A DNA stretch of 64,000 bases, from NCBI RefSeq assembly GCF_900105065.1, contig NZ_LT629749.1:2666001-2730000 (forward strand). The letters run 5' to 3'. The position numbers were made by a program, and so were the translations under genes. The DNA comes from Friedmanniella luteola (lineage in GTDB: Bacteria; Actinomycetota; Actinomycetes; Propionibacteriales; Propionibacteriaceae). The notes under the pieces were generated by a model, which was not told where the DNA came from, did no database searches, and saw nothing but the letters and a program-made list of their open reading frames with translations. This document shows, in pieces, positions 49,654-57,890 of this stretch; within the stretch, counting starts at the first letter, position 1, and each line of letters opens with the position of its first letter.

Positions 49654-50124
49654 ATGGACATCACCACGCGCCTCGAGTTCGCGGCCGCCCCGCCCGAGGT
49701 CTACGCCATGCTGACCGACGCCCAGTACCTCGACGAGGTGTGCCGGGCCACCGAGTCCAGCAGCTACGACGTCGACGTCGCCGGCTCCACCACCCGCACC
49801 ACCCGCTCGTTCCCGGCGCCGGAGGCCGTGGCCCGCTTCGTGGGCGGCACCCTCACCGTGACCGAGCAGACGGCCTGGGGTGAGGCCACCGCCGACGGCG
49901 CCCGGAGCGGTGACCTGGAGATGACCGTGCAGGGTCAGCCGGTGAGCATGAGGGGCCGGCTGGCGCTGGCGCCGGGCGGGCCGGGCACCGTCGTCGAGCT
50001 GACGGGGGCCCTCAAGGTGGCGATCCCGCTGCTGGGCAAGAAGCTGGAGCAGTCCTCCGCGCCGGCCGTGCTGGCCGGGTTCGAGAAGCAGCAGGAGGTC
50101 GGCAGCCGCTGGCTGTCGCGCTGA
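49654..50124 (+). CDS. DUF2505 (SRPBCC-like) protein
   Basis: 156 aa, predicted START/SRPBCC fold with a hydrophobic pocket; ligand unknown. Seen: DITTRLEFAAAPPEVYAMLTDAQYLDEVC at the N-terminus, a run of antiparallel strands, and a long C-terminal helix LLGKKLEQSSAPAVLAGFEKQQEVGSRWL typical of the actinobacterial DUF2505 family. CATCAT six bases before ATG 49654 fits the leaderless pattern weakly. corA starts four bases after its stop in the same orientation, so the two are probably one transcript. Confidence 0.85.
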   Translation: MDITTRLEFAAAPPEVYAMLTDAQYLDEVCRATESSSYDVDVAGSTTRTTRSFPAPEAVARFVGGTLTVTEQTAWGEATADGARSGDLEMTVQGQPVSMRGRLALAPGGPGTVVELTGALKVAIPLLGKKLEQSSAPAVLAGFEKQQEVGSRWLSR

Positions 50125-50128
50125 CGCC

Positions 50129-51184
50129 GTGGTGGACCTGAGCACGGTGGAGGCCGACGGCCCCCGGCACGGGATGGTGGACAACGCCATCTACGTCGGC
50201 GGCCGGCGGACCGACACCCCCGTCGACCTCGAGTCGACGTTCGCGCTGCTGCGCCAGCGCCAGGGCATGGCCTGGATCGGGCTGTACCGGCCGACGGCGG
50301 ACGACATCCGCTCCGTCGCCGGCGAGTTCGCCGTGCACCCGCTGGCCGTCGAGGACGCCATCGCCGCGCACCAGCGGCCGAAGCTGGAGCGCTACGGCGA
50401 CCTGCTGTTCGCCGTGCTCCGGCCGGCCCGCTACCTGGACGCCGTCGAGAAGGTGGAGTTCGGGGAGCTGCACGTGTTCCTGGGTGCGGACTTCGTCGTC
50501 ACGATCCGGCACGCCGAGTCCCCCGACCTCGCCCGGGTCCGGCACCGCCTGGAGGCCAACCCGGACCTGCTGCAGCTGGGTCCGGAGGCGGTGCTGTACG
50601 CGATCCTCGACCAGGTCGTCGACGAGTACGCACCCGTCGTCGCGGGGCTGGAGAACGACGTCGACGAGATCGAGGACCAGCTGTTCAGCAACGATCCGGC
50701 GGTGTCGCGGCGGATCTACGAGCTGAGCCGGGAGGTCGTCGCGTTCCAGCGGGCCACCCGGCCGCTGCTGGAGATGCTCGACTCGCTCAAGGCCGGCTAC
50801 GCCCAGCGCGAGGTGGACGTCGAGCTGCAGCGGCTGCTGCGCGACGTCGCCGACCACGTCATCCGGATCGCCGAGCGGGCCGACGGCTTCCGGACCCTGC
50901 TGCAGAACGCGCTGACCGTGCACAGCACGCTGGTCGGGCAGCAGCAGAACGAGGAGATGCGCGCCCTCACCCAGACCAGCCTGAACCAGAACGAGGAGGT
51001 CAAGCGGATCTCCGGCTGGGCGGCCATCCTCTTCGCCCCCACCCTGGTCGGCGGCATCTACGGCATGAACTTCGACCACATGCCCGAGCTGCACTGGCGC
51101 TACGGCTACCCGGCGGCGCTGCTCGCCATGTTCGTCCTCGGGCTCGTGCTGTACCTGGTGTTCAAGCACAAGCGCTGGCTGTAG
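50129..51184 (+). CDS. corA: CorA-family magnesium/cobalt transporter
   Basis: 351 aa, pentameric Mg2+ channel. Seen: large cytoplasmic alpha/beta domain (GMAWIGLYRPTADDIRSVAGEFAVHPLAVEDAI), the long stalk helix with RATRPLLEMLDSLKAGYAQREVDVELQRLLRDVADHVIRIAERADGF, TM1 ending in the signature YGMNFDHMPE (Gly-Met-Asn selectivity filter), TM2 and a basic C-terminus KHKRWL. Start GTG 50129, with a second GTG next to it. No Mg-riboswitch-like leader is visible since the gene follows DUF2505 by four bases. Confidence 0.94.
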   Translation: MVDLSTVEADGPRHGMVDNAIYVGGRRTDTPVDLESTFALLRQRQGMAWIGLYRPTADDIRSVAGEFAVHPLAVEDAIAAHQRPKLERYGDLLFAVLRPARYLDAVEKVEFGELHVFLGADFVVTIRHAESPDLARVRHRLEANPDLLQLGPEAVLYAILDQVVDEYAPVVAGLENDVDEIEDQLFSNDPAVSRRIYELSREVVAFQRATRPLLEMLDSLKAGYAQREVDVELQRLLRDVADHVIRIAERADGFRTLLQNALTVHSTLVGQQQNEEMRALTQTSLNQNEEVKRISGWAAILFAPTLVGGIYGMNFDHMPELHWRYGYPAALLAMFVLGLVLYLVFKHKRWL

Positions 51185-51222
51185 CGGTCCGGGCGGGCCC
51201 ACCGCCGGGCGGGTCGGCCGGG

Positions 51223-51603
51223 TCAGCCGCCCGGGCAGTCGGTGTCGCCGCCGCTGTGCTCCTGGCAGCCGGTGACCGGGGCGCGCGGCTGGGGCTCCCG
51301 CAGCCGGGCCCGGTGCCGGTCGGCGGCCACCAGCCCCGCGGACGCCAGCCCGAGGACCAGCAGCACCGTGAACAGGACCGTCGCGGCCCGCCTGCGGGTG
51401 AGCACGGCGAGGACCAGCCCCAGCACGGGCACGCCGGCCGCCACCCACGCCGCGGCGGCCAGGGAGCGCGCCGACCGCGCCAGCTCCTCGGCCGTGGGGC
51501 TCTCGCCGAGGAAGGTCAGGCTCTCGCCGACGGCCCGCAGGACCAGCAGCCCGCCACCGACGAACCAGCCGAGGCCCAGCAGGGGCAGCAGGACGCCCGC
51601 CAC
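51223..51603 (-). CDS. Small membrane protein, function unknown
   Basis: About 126 aa from GTG 51603 (start uncertain; the frame is open further up but only as Arg/Pro-rich shadow of ku). Seen: three hydrophobic helices, VAGVLLPLLGLGWFVGGGLLVL, AAAAWVAAGVPVLGLVLAVL and AATVLFTVLLVLGLASAGLVAA, and a C-terminal tail with two cysteines. Not recognised. It follows ku in the same orientation and converges on corA. Confidence 0.5.
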   Translation of the reverse strand: MAGVLLPLLGLGWFVGGGLLVLRAVGESLTFLGESPTAEELARSARSLAAAAWVAAGVPVLGLVLAVLTRRRAATVLFTVLLVLGLASAGLVAADRHRARLREPQPRAPVTGCQEHSGGDTDCPGG

Positions 51604-51667
51604 CCGGTGGGCCGCCGTCGGGGCCGGCAGCGGCGTGCGCGCCGGGGGCGGGGGGTGCGGGATGCGC

Positions 51668-52474
51668 TCAGCCCGTCTTGGCCTGCGCCGCTGCCTCGCG
51701 GCGCTTCTTGGCCGCGTCGACCGACGCCCGCAGGGCGGCCACCAGGTCGACGACCTCGGCCTCCTTCGGCGCCTCCGTCTCCTCGGGCGGGGCGACACCC
51801 TCGGCCTTGCTCTGCACCAGCGCCTCGACCGCCTCCCGGTAGGAGTCGGTGAAGTCCTCGGGGGCGAAGTCCCCCGAGAGGGCGTCGATGAACGACTGGG
51901 CCATCGTCACCTCCGCGTCGGAGACGGTGACGCTGTCGGGCGGCGCCGCGAAGGAGCCGTCCCGCAGCTCGTCGGGCCACAGCATCGTGTGCATGACCAG
52001 CACGCCGTCCTTGGGCCGGATCAGCGCCAGCGCCTCCCGCGAGCGCAGGGCCACCTTGACCACCGCGCACTGCTCGCTCTTGGTCAGCGCGTCGCGGAGC
52101 AGCACGTACGGCTTGACGCCGGGGCCGTCGGCCTGCAGGAAGTAGCTCTTGCTGAAGTAGGCCGGGTCGACCTCGTCGGAGTCGACGAACTGCACGACCT
52201 CCACCGACTTGGTGGTGGCCAGCGGCAGCTGGTCCATGTCCTCCTTGTCGAGGACGACCATCCGCCCGTCGGCCATCTCGTAGCCCTTGGCGATGTCCCC
52301 GTAGGGCACCTCCTCGCCGTCGAGCTCGCAGACGCGCTTGTACTTGATCCGACCGCCGTCCTCGGCGTGCACCTGCCGGAAGCTGATGTCCTTCTCCTCC
52401 GTCGCGGAGTACAGCTTCACCGGGATGGTGACGAGCCCGAAGGAGATGGCTCCCTTCCAGATGGAACGTGGCAT
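51668..52474 (-). CDS. ku: DNA end-binding protein Ku
   Basis: 268 aa. Homodimeric ring that threads onto double-strand ends and recruits LigD in bacterial NHEJ. Seen: canonical N-terminus MPRSIWKGAISFGLVTIPVKLYSATEEKD, RIKYKRVCELDGEEVPYGDIAKGYE, VVQFVDSDEVDPAYFSKSYFL, and the core LLRDALTKSEQCAVVKVALRSREALALIRP. C-terminal tail (AALRASVDAAKKRREAAAQAKTG) is short and moderately basic. ATG 52474 gives the exact family start. No ligase is adjacent; a stand-alone LigD-type polymerase domain is 36 kb away, so the full ligase is presumably elsewhere. Confidence 0.96.
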   Translation of the reverse strand: MPRSIWKGAISFGLVTIPVKLYSATEEKDISFRQVHAEDGGRIKYKRVCELDGEEVPYGDIAKGYEMADGRMVVLDKEDMDQLPLATTKSVEVVQFVDSDEVDPAYFSKSYFLQADGPGVKPYVLLRDALTKSEQCAVVKVALRSREALALIRPKDGVLVMHTMLWPDELRDGSFAAPPDSVTVSDAEVTMAQSFIDALSGDFAPEDFTDSYREAVEALVQSKAEGVAPPEETEAPKEAEVVDLVAALRASVDAAKKRREAAAQAKTG

Positions 52475-52596
52475 GGGCTCAGTGTGCCCGATCTGCCGCC
52501 GCCGGGAACCGCTCCTGGTCAGGGGAGCCGCCACGACGGTCCGCTCAGGGGGCCGGGGCGGTGCCGCGGACCGCGCGCGACGCACCGTCGGGCGGC

Positions 52597-53061
52597 TCAG
52601 CCCAGGGCGTCCAGCTCCTCCGGGGCGAACCACAGCAGGTCGTGACCGTCGGTCAGGGCGACGACGGCGGGCAGGTCGTAGGCCTGCGCCGGGTCGGTCC
52701 CGGTGACGGCCGCCGCGGCGGCCGCGACGGCCGGGCCCGCGACCTCCTCGTCGGCGAACAGGGAGCGGACCTGGGGCCAGCGCAGGTCGGCGACGTCCAC
52801 CTCGCCCGAGGGGCCACGGCCGTCGACGACGCGGTCGTCGGGGACCTCCGCGGCCAGCACCAGCCGGCGTGCGCCGGCCAGCCCGGCGAGCGCGGCCACC
52901 CCGGCGGCGTTGAGCGCGGCGTAGTCGCCCTCCTCGTCGTCCGGCGCCAGGTCGAGCGCCCGGCGCAGCGACGGCGTGGCCGCGTGCCCCGCCACCGCGT
53001 CCAGGGGCTCACCGTCGCGCAGGGCACGGGCGCGGGACAGCGGGAGCGGGACGTAGACCAT
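52597..53061 (-). CDS. Small soluble protein, probable DUF6912 family
   Basis: 154 aa. Seen: MVYVPLPLSRARALRDGEPL at the N-terminus, a run of helices (YAALNAAGVAALAGLAGARRLVLAAEVPDDRV), DLRWPQVRSLFADEEVAGPAVAAAAAAV and the acidic end DLLWFAPEELDALG. The pattern recalls the actinobacterial DUF6912 proteins; no function is known. No signal peptide. ATG 53061 is preceded by GGAGGT at good distance. Lies 122 bases upstream of ku in the same orientation, possibly co-transcribed. Confidence 0.65.
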   Translation of the reverse strand: MVYVPLPLSRARALRDGEPLDAVAGHAATPSLRRALDLAPDDEEGDYAALNAAGVAALAGLAGARRLVLAAEVPDDRVVDGRGPSGEVDVADLRWPQVRSLFADEEVAGPAVAAAAAAVTGTDPAQAYDLPAVVALTDGHDLLWFAPEELDALG

Positions 53062-53260
53062 CACGGGGCGACCTCCGGGTCGTCGAGGGCTCGGGCGGGG
53101 CGCGGGGGGTCGAGAGCCGGGTCGCCTCGAGGGCTCCTCGGCGGGTCCGGCCCTCACCGTAGCGCGCCGCCGCGGTCCGACGACCGGCGACGGAGGCCGC
53201 GGACCAGGGGCGCACGTACGGTGGGAGCGACGTCCCCCCACCCGAGAGCGAGAGCAGCAC

Positions 53261-53710
53261 GTGAGCAGCACCCGGCCGACCGCCCTCCCCGGCGCCCCCT
53301 CCGTGCGACGGCACCGCGCTCGCGCCGCGGCCCTGCTGGCGGCCGTGGCGCTGGGTCTCACCCTGACGGCGTGCACGAGCACCGAGCAGCCGGCCGTCCC
53401 GGCCCCCACCGGGGCCAGCAGCGTCGGCGTCCCCGCGGCGAACGCGCTGACGATCGACGTCACCATCGCCGGCGGCGACGTCACGCCGAACGGCCAGAAG
53501 CTCGACGTGGCCGTCGGCCAGCAGGTCGTGCTGGACGTGACCTCGGACGCGGACGACGAGGTCCACGCCCACACCGGTGGGGACGGCTACGAGCTCGAGG
53601 TGAAGGCCGGCCAGCCGGCCACGGGCAGCTTCACCCTGACCAGCCCCGGCAGCTTCGAGGTCGAGCTGCACCACCTGAAGAAGGTCGTCGTCATCCTCAA
53701 CGCCCGCTGA
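53261..53710 (+). CDS. Lipoprotein with cupredoxin-like domain
   Basis: 149 aa. Seen: a long N-terminal signal peptide with arginine-rich n-region and lipobox LTACTS, a short Pro/Ala linker, then a cupredoxin-like beta-sandwich (LTIDVTIAGGDVTPNGQKLDVAVGQQVVLDVTSDADDEVHAHT; TGSFTLTSPGSFEVELHHLKKVVVILNA). His residues in VHAHT and ELHHLKK could bind copper, but the usual Cys of type-1 copper sites is missing. It lies nine bases before a polytopic membrane protein gene; this pairing recurs in actinobacteria, suggesting a surface metal-handling pair. Confidence 0.82.
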   Translation: MSSTRPTALPGAPSVRRHRARAAALLAAVALGLTLTACTSTEQPAVPAPTGASSVGVPAANALTIDVTIAGGDVTPNGQKLDVAVGQQVVLDVTSDADDEVHAHTGGDGYELEVKAGQPATGSFTLTSPGSFEVELHHLKKVVVILNAR

Positions 53711-53718
53711 GCGCCCGC

Positions 53719-55029
53719 GTGCTCATCCCCCTGCACGGCATCGCCTCCCGGCACGACCTGCCGCTGCCCTTCTCCTACGTCGTCGTCGGCGCGGCGCTGG
53801 CCCTGACGGTCTCGTTCGGCGTGCTGCTGCTGGCCTGGCGCCGGCCCCGGTTCGCCCGCGTCGGCGGCGTCGAGCTCCCCCGCCTGACCCGGGTCGTCGA
53901 CGCCCCGCTCACCCGCGTCGTCGCCCAGCTGCTCGTGCTGGCGGTGTTCGGCTGGGCCGGCCTCGCCCTGATGGCCGGGCAGGACCTGCTCACCAACCCC
54001 GCCTTCGGCTTCGTCTACGTCTGGGTGTGGGTGGGCCTCGTCCCGGTCTCGCTGCTGCTCGGGCAGGTCTGGCGCGCCACCAACCCCGTCCGCACCGTCC
54101 ACCGGCTGCTCTGCGCCGTCGCCCGGGTGGACCCCGACCAGGGGGTGCTCCGGCTCCCGCGCCGGCTGGGCGTCTGGCCCGCGGCGCTCGGCCTGTTCGC
54201 CTTCGCCTGGCTGGAACTGGTGCAGCCCGACCGCACCACCCTGGCCGTGCTGCGGGTCTGGGTGCTGGCCTGGTTCGTCCTGCTGGTGCTGGGCGCCATC
54301 CTCTTCGGCGCCCGCTGGATCGGGGCCGCCGACCCGTTCGAGGCGTACGCCCGCAGCGTCGCGCAGCTGTCGCCCTGGCGGCGGGTGGGTGACACGCTCC
54401 GGCTGGTCAACCCGCTGGCCGGGCTGACCGCGTGGCGCCCGCCGCCGGGAGCGGTCGGGGTGGTGGCCGCCCTGCTCGGCAGCACCGCCTTCGACAGCTT
54501 CGCCAACACCTCCTGGTGGATCCGCACGGTGCAGAGCTCCGACGTCATCACGGTCGTGTGGGGCACCGGCGGGCTGGCCGCGATGATCCTCTTCGTGCTC
54601 GTCACGTTCAGCCTGGCCGCGGCGTGGATGGCCCGTCACGGCGACCGGCGCGCCCGTGACTACCCGCGGCTGATGGCCGGCTCCGTGGTGCCGATCGTCA
54701 TCGGCTACGCGGTCGCCCACTACTTCACGCTGCTGGTCACCGAGGGGCAGCGGACCGCCGCCCTCTGGTCGGACCCGCTGGGCCGGGGCTGGGACGTCTT
54801 CGGCTCGGCCGGGATGACCGTCGACACCGCCGTCTTCGCCCACCCGACCGCCATCGCCGTCGTGCAGGCGGGCGCGATCGTCCTCGGCCACGTGGTGGGC
54901 ATCGTCTGCGCGCACGAGAAGGCGGTCGCCCTGCTCCCCGAGCGGGAGGCCCTGCGGGGCCAGTGGCCGATGCTCGTGGTGATGGTGGGCTACACGTGCG
55001 CCGGGCTGCTGCTGCTCTTCTCACCCTGA
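53719..55029 (+). CDS. Polytopic membrane protein (annotated elsewhere as 'fenitrothion hydrolase'), function unknown
   Basis: 436 aa from GTG 53719; a CTG at 53707 would give the CTGA overlap seen at the sortase junction and is an alternative. About 10-11 hydrophobic helices. Seen: N-terminal HGIASRHDLPLPFSYVVVGAALALTVSFGVLLLAWRRPRF, WRATNPVRTVHRLL after the third helix, GSTAFDSFANTSWW and GYAVAHYFTLLVTEGQ, ending GYTCAGLLLLFSP. Members are often labelled fenitrothion hydrolase by transfer from one report; the sequence shows an integral membrane protein with several conserved His/Trp/Tyr in helices and no hydrolase motif. Together with the cupredoxin-like lipoprotein a metal-linked role is possible. 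Confidence 0.8.
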   Translation: MLIPLHGIASRHDLPLPFSYVVVGAALALTVSFGVLLLAWRRPRFARVGGVELPRLTRVVDAPLTRVVAQLLVLAVFGWAGLALMAGQDLLTNPAFGFVYVWVWVGLVPVSLLLGQVWRATNPVRTVHRLLCAVARVDPDQGVLRLPRRLGVWPAALGLFAFAWLELVQPDRTTLAVLRVWVLAWFVLLVLGAILFGARWIGAADPFEAYARSVAQLSPWRRVGDTLRLVNPLAGLTAWRPPPGAVGVVAALLGSTAFDSFANTSWWIRTVQSSDVITVVWGTGGLAAMILFVLVTFSLAAAWMARHGDRRARDYPRLMAGSVVPIVIGYAVAHYFTLLVTEGQRTAALWSDPLGRGWDVFGSAGMTVDTAVFAHPTAIAVVQAGAIVLGHVVGIVCAHEKAVALLPEREALRGQWPMLVVMVGYTCAGLLLLFSP

Positions 55030-55071
55030 GCCGGCGCCCCGTCGCCGGGGCCCGCGGCGCTTGTGCAGACA

Positions 55072-55089
55072 ACCGGACCATCGTCCGGT
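55072..55089. promoter_or_regulatory. Candidate operator of the GntR regulator
   Basis: ACCGGAC-CATC-GTCCGGT: perfect 7-bp inverted repeat ending eight bases before the predicted -10 of the GntR gene, where autoregulation would act. Confidence 0.5.
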
Positions 55090-55096
55090 CGGCACC

Positions 55097-55102
55097 TATG
55101 CT
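55097..55102 (+). promoter_or_regulatory. Predicted -10 box, leaderless GntR gene
   Basis: TATGCT, six bases (GCCTCC), ATG 55109. Confidence 0.55.
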
Positions 55103-55108
55103 GCCTCC

Positions 55109-55864
55109 ATGAGCGCACCGCCCGTCATGCGTGAGCTCGACATCACGCTGGACCGCAACTCCCCCGTGCCGCTCTACCACCAGCTGGCGCAGGCGATCGA
55201 GCAGGCCATCAGCAGCGGGGTGCTCGCGCCGGGCGACCGGCTGGAGAACGAGCTCTCGCTGACCAGCCGGCTGGGGCTCTCCCGGCCGACGGCCCGGCAG
55301 GCGATCCAGGAGCTGGTCAAGAAGGGGCTGCTGGTCCGCAAGCGGGGCGTCGGCACCCAGGTGGTCCGCTCCCAGTTCCGCCGCGACGAGCGGCTCAGCA
55401 GCCTCAACGAGGACCTGGCCCAGGCCGGCCGGCGACCGGCCACCCGCCTGCTGGAGATGAGCGTCGGCGACCTGGACGGGGACGTCCGCGAGGCCATCGA
55501 CGCGGCGGAGGTCACCGAGCGGGAGTTCACCAGGATCCGCCGGCTGCGGCTGGCCGACGACGTGCCGCTGGCCATCCTCACCAACTACCTGCCGGCCCAC
55601 CTGGCGCTCGACGAGGCGGACCTGCAGCGCCGCGGGCTCTACGCCTGCCTCCGCGCGCTGGGCATCAACCTGAAGATCGCCCACCAGCGAATCTCGGCCC
55701 GGCTGATGACGGAGGAGGAGGCGGAGCTGCTGGACGTCGAGACGCCCGCCGCCTGCCTCACCGTCGACCGGATCGCCTACGACGACGTGGGCCAGTTCGT
55801 CGAGTTCGGCCGGCACGTCTACCACGCCGCCCACTACTCGATCCAGTCCTCCCTGGTCGTCTGA
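55109..55864 (+). CDS. GntR-family regulator, HutC subfamily (UTRA domain)
   Basis: 251 aa. Seen: N-terminal winged helix PVPLYHQLAQAIEQAISSGVLAPGDRLENELSLTSRLGLSRPTARQAIQELVKKGLLVRKRGVGTQVV, then a UTRA effector domain (TRIRRLRLADDVPLAILTNYLPAHLA; LGINLKIAHQRISARLMTEEEAELLDVETPAACLTVDRIAYDDVGQFVEFGRHVYHAAHYSIQSSL). HutC-type regulators answer to small molecules such as amino-sugars, urocanate or inositol; no sugar or catabolic gene lies beside it to suggest which. ATG 55109 is fixed by the leaderless -10. A perfect inverted repeat lies just upstream. Confidence 0.92.
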   Translation: MSAPPVMRELDITLDRNSPVPLYHQLAQAIEQAISSGVLAPGDRLENELSLTSRLGLSRPTARQAIQELVKKGLLVRKRGVGTQVVRSQFRRDERLSSLNEDLAQAGRRPATRLLEMSVGDLDGDVREAIDAAEVTEREFTRIRRLRLADDVPLAILTNYLPAHLALDEADLQRRGLYACLRALGINLKIAHQRISARLMTEEEAELLDVETPAACLTVDRIAYDDVGQFVEFGRHVYHAAHYSIQSSLVV

Positions 55865-55885
55865 GCCCGTCGGCGGGCCCGGCGC

Positions 55886-56374
55886 TCAGGCGTCCCGGAC
55901 GCCCGTGCGCCGGACGACCGGCTCCTCGGTCGACCACGGGAAGTTGATCCACTGGTCGGTCCGCCGCCAGGCGAAGTCGGCCTTGATGATCGACTGCGGC
56001 TTCTCGTACAGCACCGCCGTGCGGGCCTCGGCGACGTGGCCGCCGCAGAACTGGTGCACCAGCTCGAGGGTCTTGCCGGTGTCGGCGACGTCGTCGACGA
56101 CGAGCACCTTGGCCTGGTCGAGGTCGCGGGCGTCGAGGAAGGGCGGCAGCATCACCGGCACGTCCAGCCGGGCGTCGACGCCGGTGTAGAACTCGACGCT
56201 GATGGTGAAGAGGTTCTTGCAGTCCAGGGCGTAGGCCAGCGCGCCGGCCGGCACCAGCCCGCCGCGGGCGATGCCGAGCAGGATGTCCGGCTCGAAGTCG
56301 CTGTCCGCGACCTGCTGGGCGAGCTCGCGGATGCCCTGCCCGAACAGCTCGTAGGTCAAGATCTCCCGCGTCAT
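55886..56374 (-). CDS. Phosphoribosyltransferase (xanthine/hypoxanthine type)
   Basis: 162 aa. Type I PRTase fold. Seen: ILLGIARGGLVPAGALAYALDCKN at the pyrophosphate loop, PRPP-binding VLVVDDVADTGKTL, and the C-terminal hood RRTDQWINFPWS. Compares best with the Gpt/xanthine PRTase-like proteins of actinobacteria; base specificity is not readable. CGGAGGAG precedes ATG 56374, a strong Shine-Dalgarno. Converges on the GntR gene with 21 bases between stops. Confidence 0.88.
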   Translation of the reverse strand: MTREILTYELFGQGIRELAQQVADSDFEPDILLGIARGGLVPAGALAYALDCKNLFTISVEFYTGVDARLDVPVMLPPFLDARDLDQAKVLVVDDVADTGKTLELVHQFCGGHVAEARTAVLYEKPQSIIKADFAWRRTDQWINFPWSTEEPVVRRTGVRDA

Positions 56375-56480
56375 GGCGCTCCTCCGTGTCCCGAGGTCGA
56401 CGGAGCCGTTGCGCCGACGCGCCCATCATCGCGGTCCCGCGCCGGCCGGCCGCGCACGGCCCCTCCGCCGGACACCCTGC

Positions 56481-56996
56481 TCAGCGCAGCGGCCCCACCT
56501 CCAGCGCGGTGACCAGCCAGCGGGCCTGCCGGGCCTCGAGCCGGAGCGCGAGGGGTACCGGGCGCTCCCCCAGCCGGCCGTGCACCGCCACCTCGGCGAC
56601 CCCCGCCGCCGGGTGCTGGACCCGCACCGAGCGCAGGCCGGGCACCGGGGCGGGCGCCCCGGCCCGCCGGCGGGGCAGCCGGCCGGCCAGCGCGGTGAGC
56701 ACGTCGGCCTCCAGCCACCGGCCGAGCTGCGCGCACGGCCGGCGGCCGGCCAGCACCTCCAGCAGGGCGACGGCCAGGGCCACGCTCCACGCGCGGGCGT
56801 CAGGCAACCCCGCCGGGACCGCCGCCGCCGCGTCGGGCCCGGTGAGGACGACGAGGGGGTCACCGGCCGGCCGCAGGTCCAGGGCCGGCTGGGCGGCGGC
56901 GGCGGCCGGTGCCGGTGCCGGCACCGCCCAGTGCCGGGCGTCGGGGCGGCTCTCCACCACGGGGGTGACGAGCGGACGGGTCAGGGTGGGCGGCAC
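56481..56996 (-). CDS. Rv3235-family protein
   Basis: 171 aa. Small actinobacterial protein usually found close to secA; function unknown. Seen: a Pro/Ala-rich N-terminal half, RAWSVALAVALLEVLAGRRPCAQLGRWLEADVLTALAGRLP, then VRVQHPAAGVAEVAVHGRLGERPVPLALRLEARQARWLVTALEVG, the family core. GTG 56996 is chosen for GAGGAGG six bases upstream. The open frame continues far upstream but reads as low-complexity sequence. Diverges from the DUF5995 gene. Confidence 0.78.
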   Translation of the reverse strand: MPPTLTRPLVTPVVESRPDARHWAVPAPAPAAAAAQPALDLRPAGDPLVVLTGPDAAAAVPAGLPDARAWSVALAVALLEVLAGRRPCAQLGRWLEADVLTALAGRLPRRRAGAPAPVPGLRSVRVQHPAAGVAEVAVHGRLGERPVPLALRLEARQARWLVTALEVGPLR

Positions 56997-57141
56997 GGCG
57001 GGCCTCCTCGGTCCGGGGCGGGCGGGTGAGACCACCAGCCTGGGGCCGCGGGCGCCCGCCGGACCCGGTCCGCCGGCGATCTGTGGACGACGGCCGGCCC
57101 GGTCGGCCCGGCGCCGGGGGCGCAGCGGGAACACTGGCCCG

Positions 57142-57876
57142 GTGAGCACCACGACGATCCAGGCGCTGCTGGGCGACCTCGACACCCGGTTGACCGCCCT
57201 GCCGCCCGAGCACGCCCACCTCGGCACGTTCCTCGGCACCTACCGCCGGACGACCGCGGCCATCGGGACGGCGGTGGCGGGCGGCCGGTTCGAGGACCCG
57301 GCCTGGGTGGTCCGCTGGACCGACGTGTTCGGCCGCTACTACACCGACGCGCACGACCGGCACCTCGCCGGCGACCCGGTCCCGCGGCCCTGGCGGATCG
57401 CCTTCGGCCTCGCCGCCGACGTGCACCCGCTGGGCCACCTGCTGGTGGGCATCAGCACCCACATCAACTACGACCTGCCGCAGGCGATGCTCGACGTGAT
57501 CTCCGCGGACGACTTCGCCGACCCCCGGCTGCTCGCCGGCCGGGTGCGCGACCACGACCGCGTCGACGGCGTGCTGGCCGCCCGGGTGGCAGCCGAGGAC
57601 ACGGCGCTCGGCGGCGCGCGCCGGCTGGTCGACCGGGTGCTCACGCCGGCCAACCGGTGGGCGTCGCGCCGCTTCCTCGCCGAGTCGCGGCACAAGGTGT
57701 GGGAGAACGTGCTGGCCCTGCAGGAGGCCCGGGGCGCCGGTCCGGAGGCGTACCGCGGGCGGCTGGCCGAGCTGGAGGTGCTCGCCGCGGCCAAGGCGGT
57801 CGACGTCCTGACCCCGGGCCTCGTGCTGCCGCGGCTGGCGCTCGCCGGGTTCGGCGTCCGGCTGCCGCCGGCCTGA
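57142..57876 (+). CDS. DUF5995 family protein
   Basis: 244 aa helical protein, function unknown. Seen: ALLGDLDTRLTALPPEHAHLGTFLGTYRRTTAAIGTAV, FEDPAWVVRWTDVFGRYYTDAHDRHLAG, PRPWRIAFGLAADVHPLGHLLVGISTHINYDLPQAMLDVI (the conserved core with several His/Asp that could bind metal), then a long helical end. GTG 57142 preceded by AACACT at six bases, a weak leaderless match. Convergent with DUF3048. Confidence 0.82.
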   Translation: MSTTTIQALLGDLDTRLTALPPEHAHLGTFLGTYRRTTAAIGTAVAGGRFEDPAWVVRWTDVFGRYYTDAHDRHLAGDPVPRPWRIAFGLAADVHPLGHLLVGISTHINYDLPQAMLDVISADDFADPRLLAGRVRDHDRVDGVLAARVAAEDTALGGARRLVDRVLTPANRWASRRFLAESRHKVWENVLALQEARGAGPEAYRGRLAELEVLAAAKAVDVLTPGLVLPRLALAGFGVRLPPA

Positions 57877-57890
57877 CCAGGGTGTCGGGG

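Noticed and set aside
44328-49883. 1851-codon open frame on the plus strand opposite gdh
   Set aside because: Arg/Gly/Val/Asp-rich low-complexity product with no domain; the minus strand encodes a complete glutamate dehydrogenase. High GC leaves antisense frames open.
53719-55029. Fenitrothion hydrolase
   Set aside because: Integral membrane protein without a hydrolase motif; label spread by annotation transfer.
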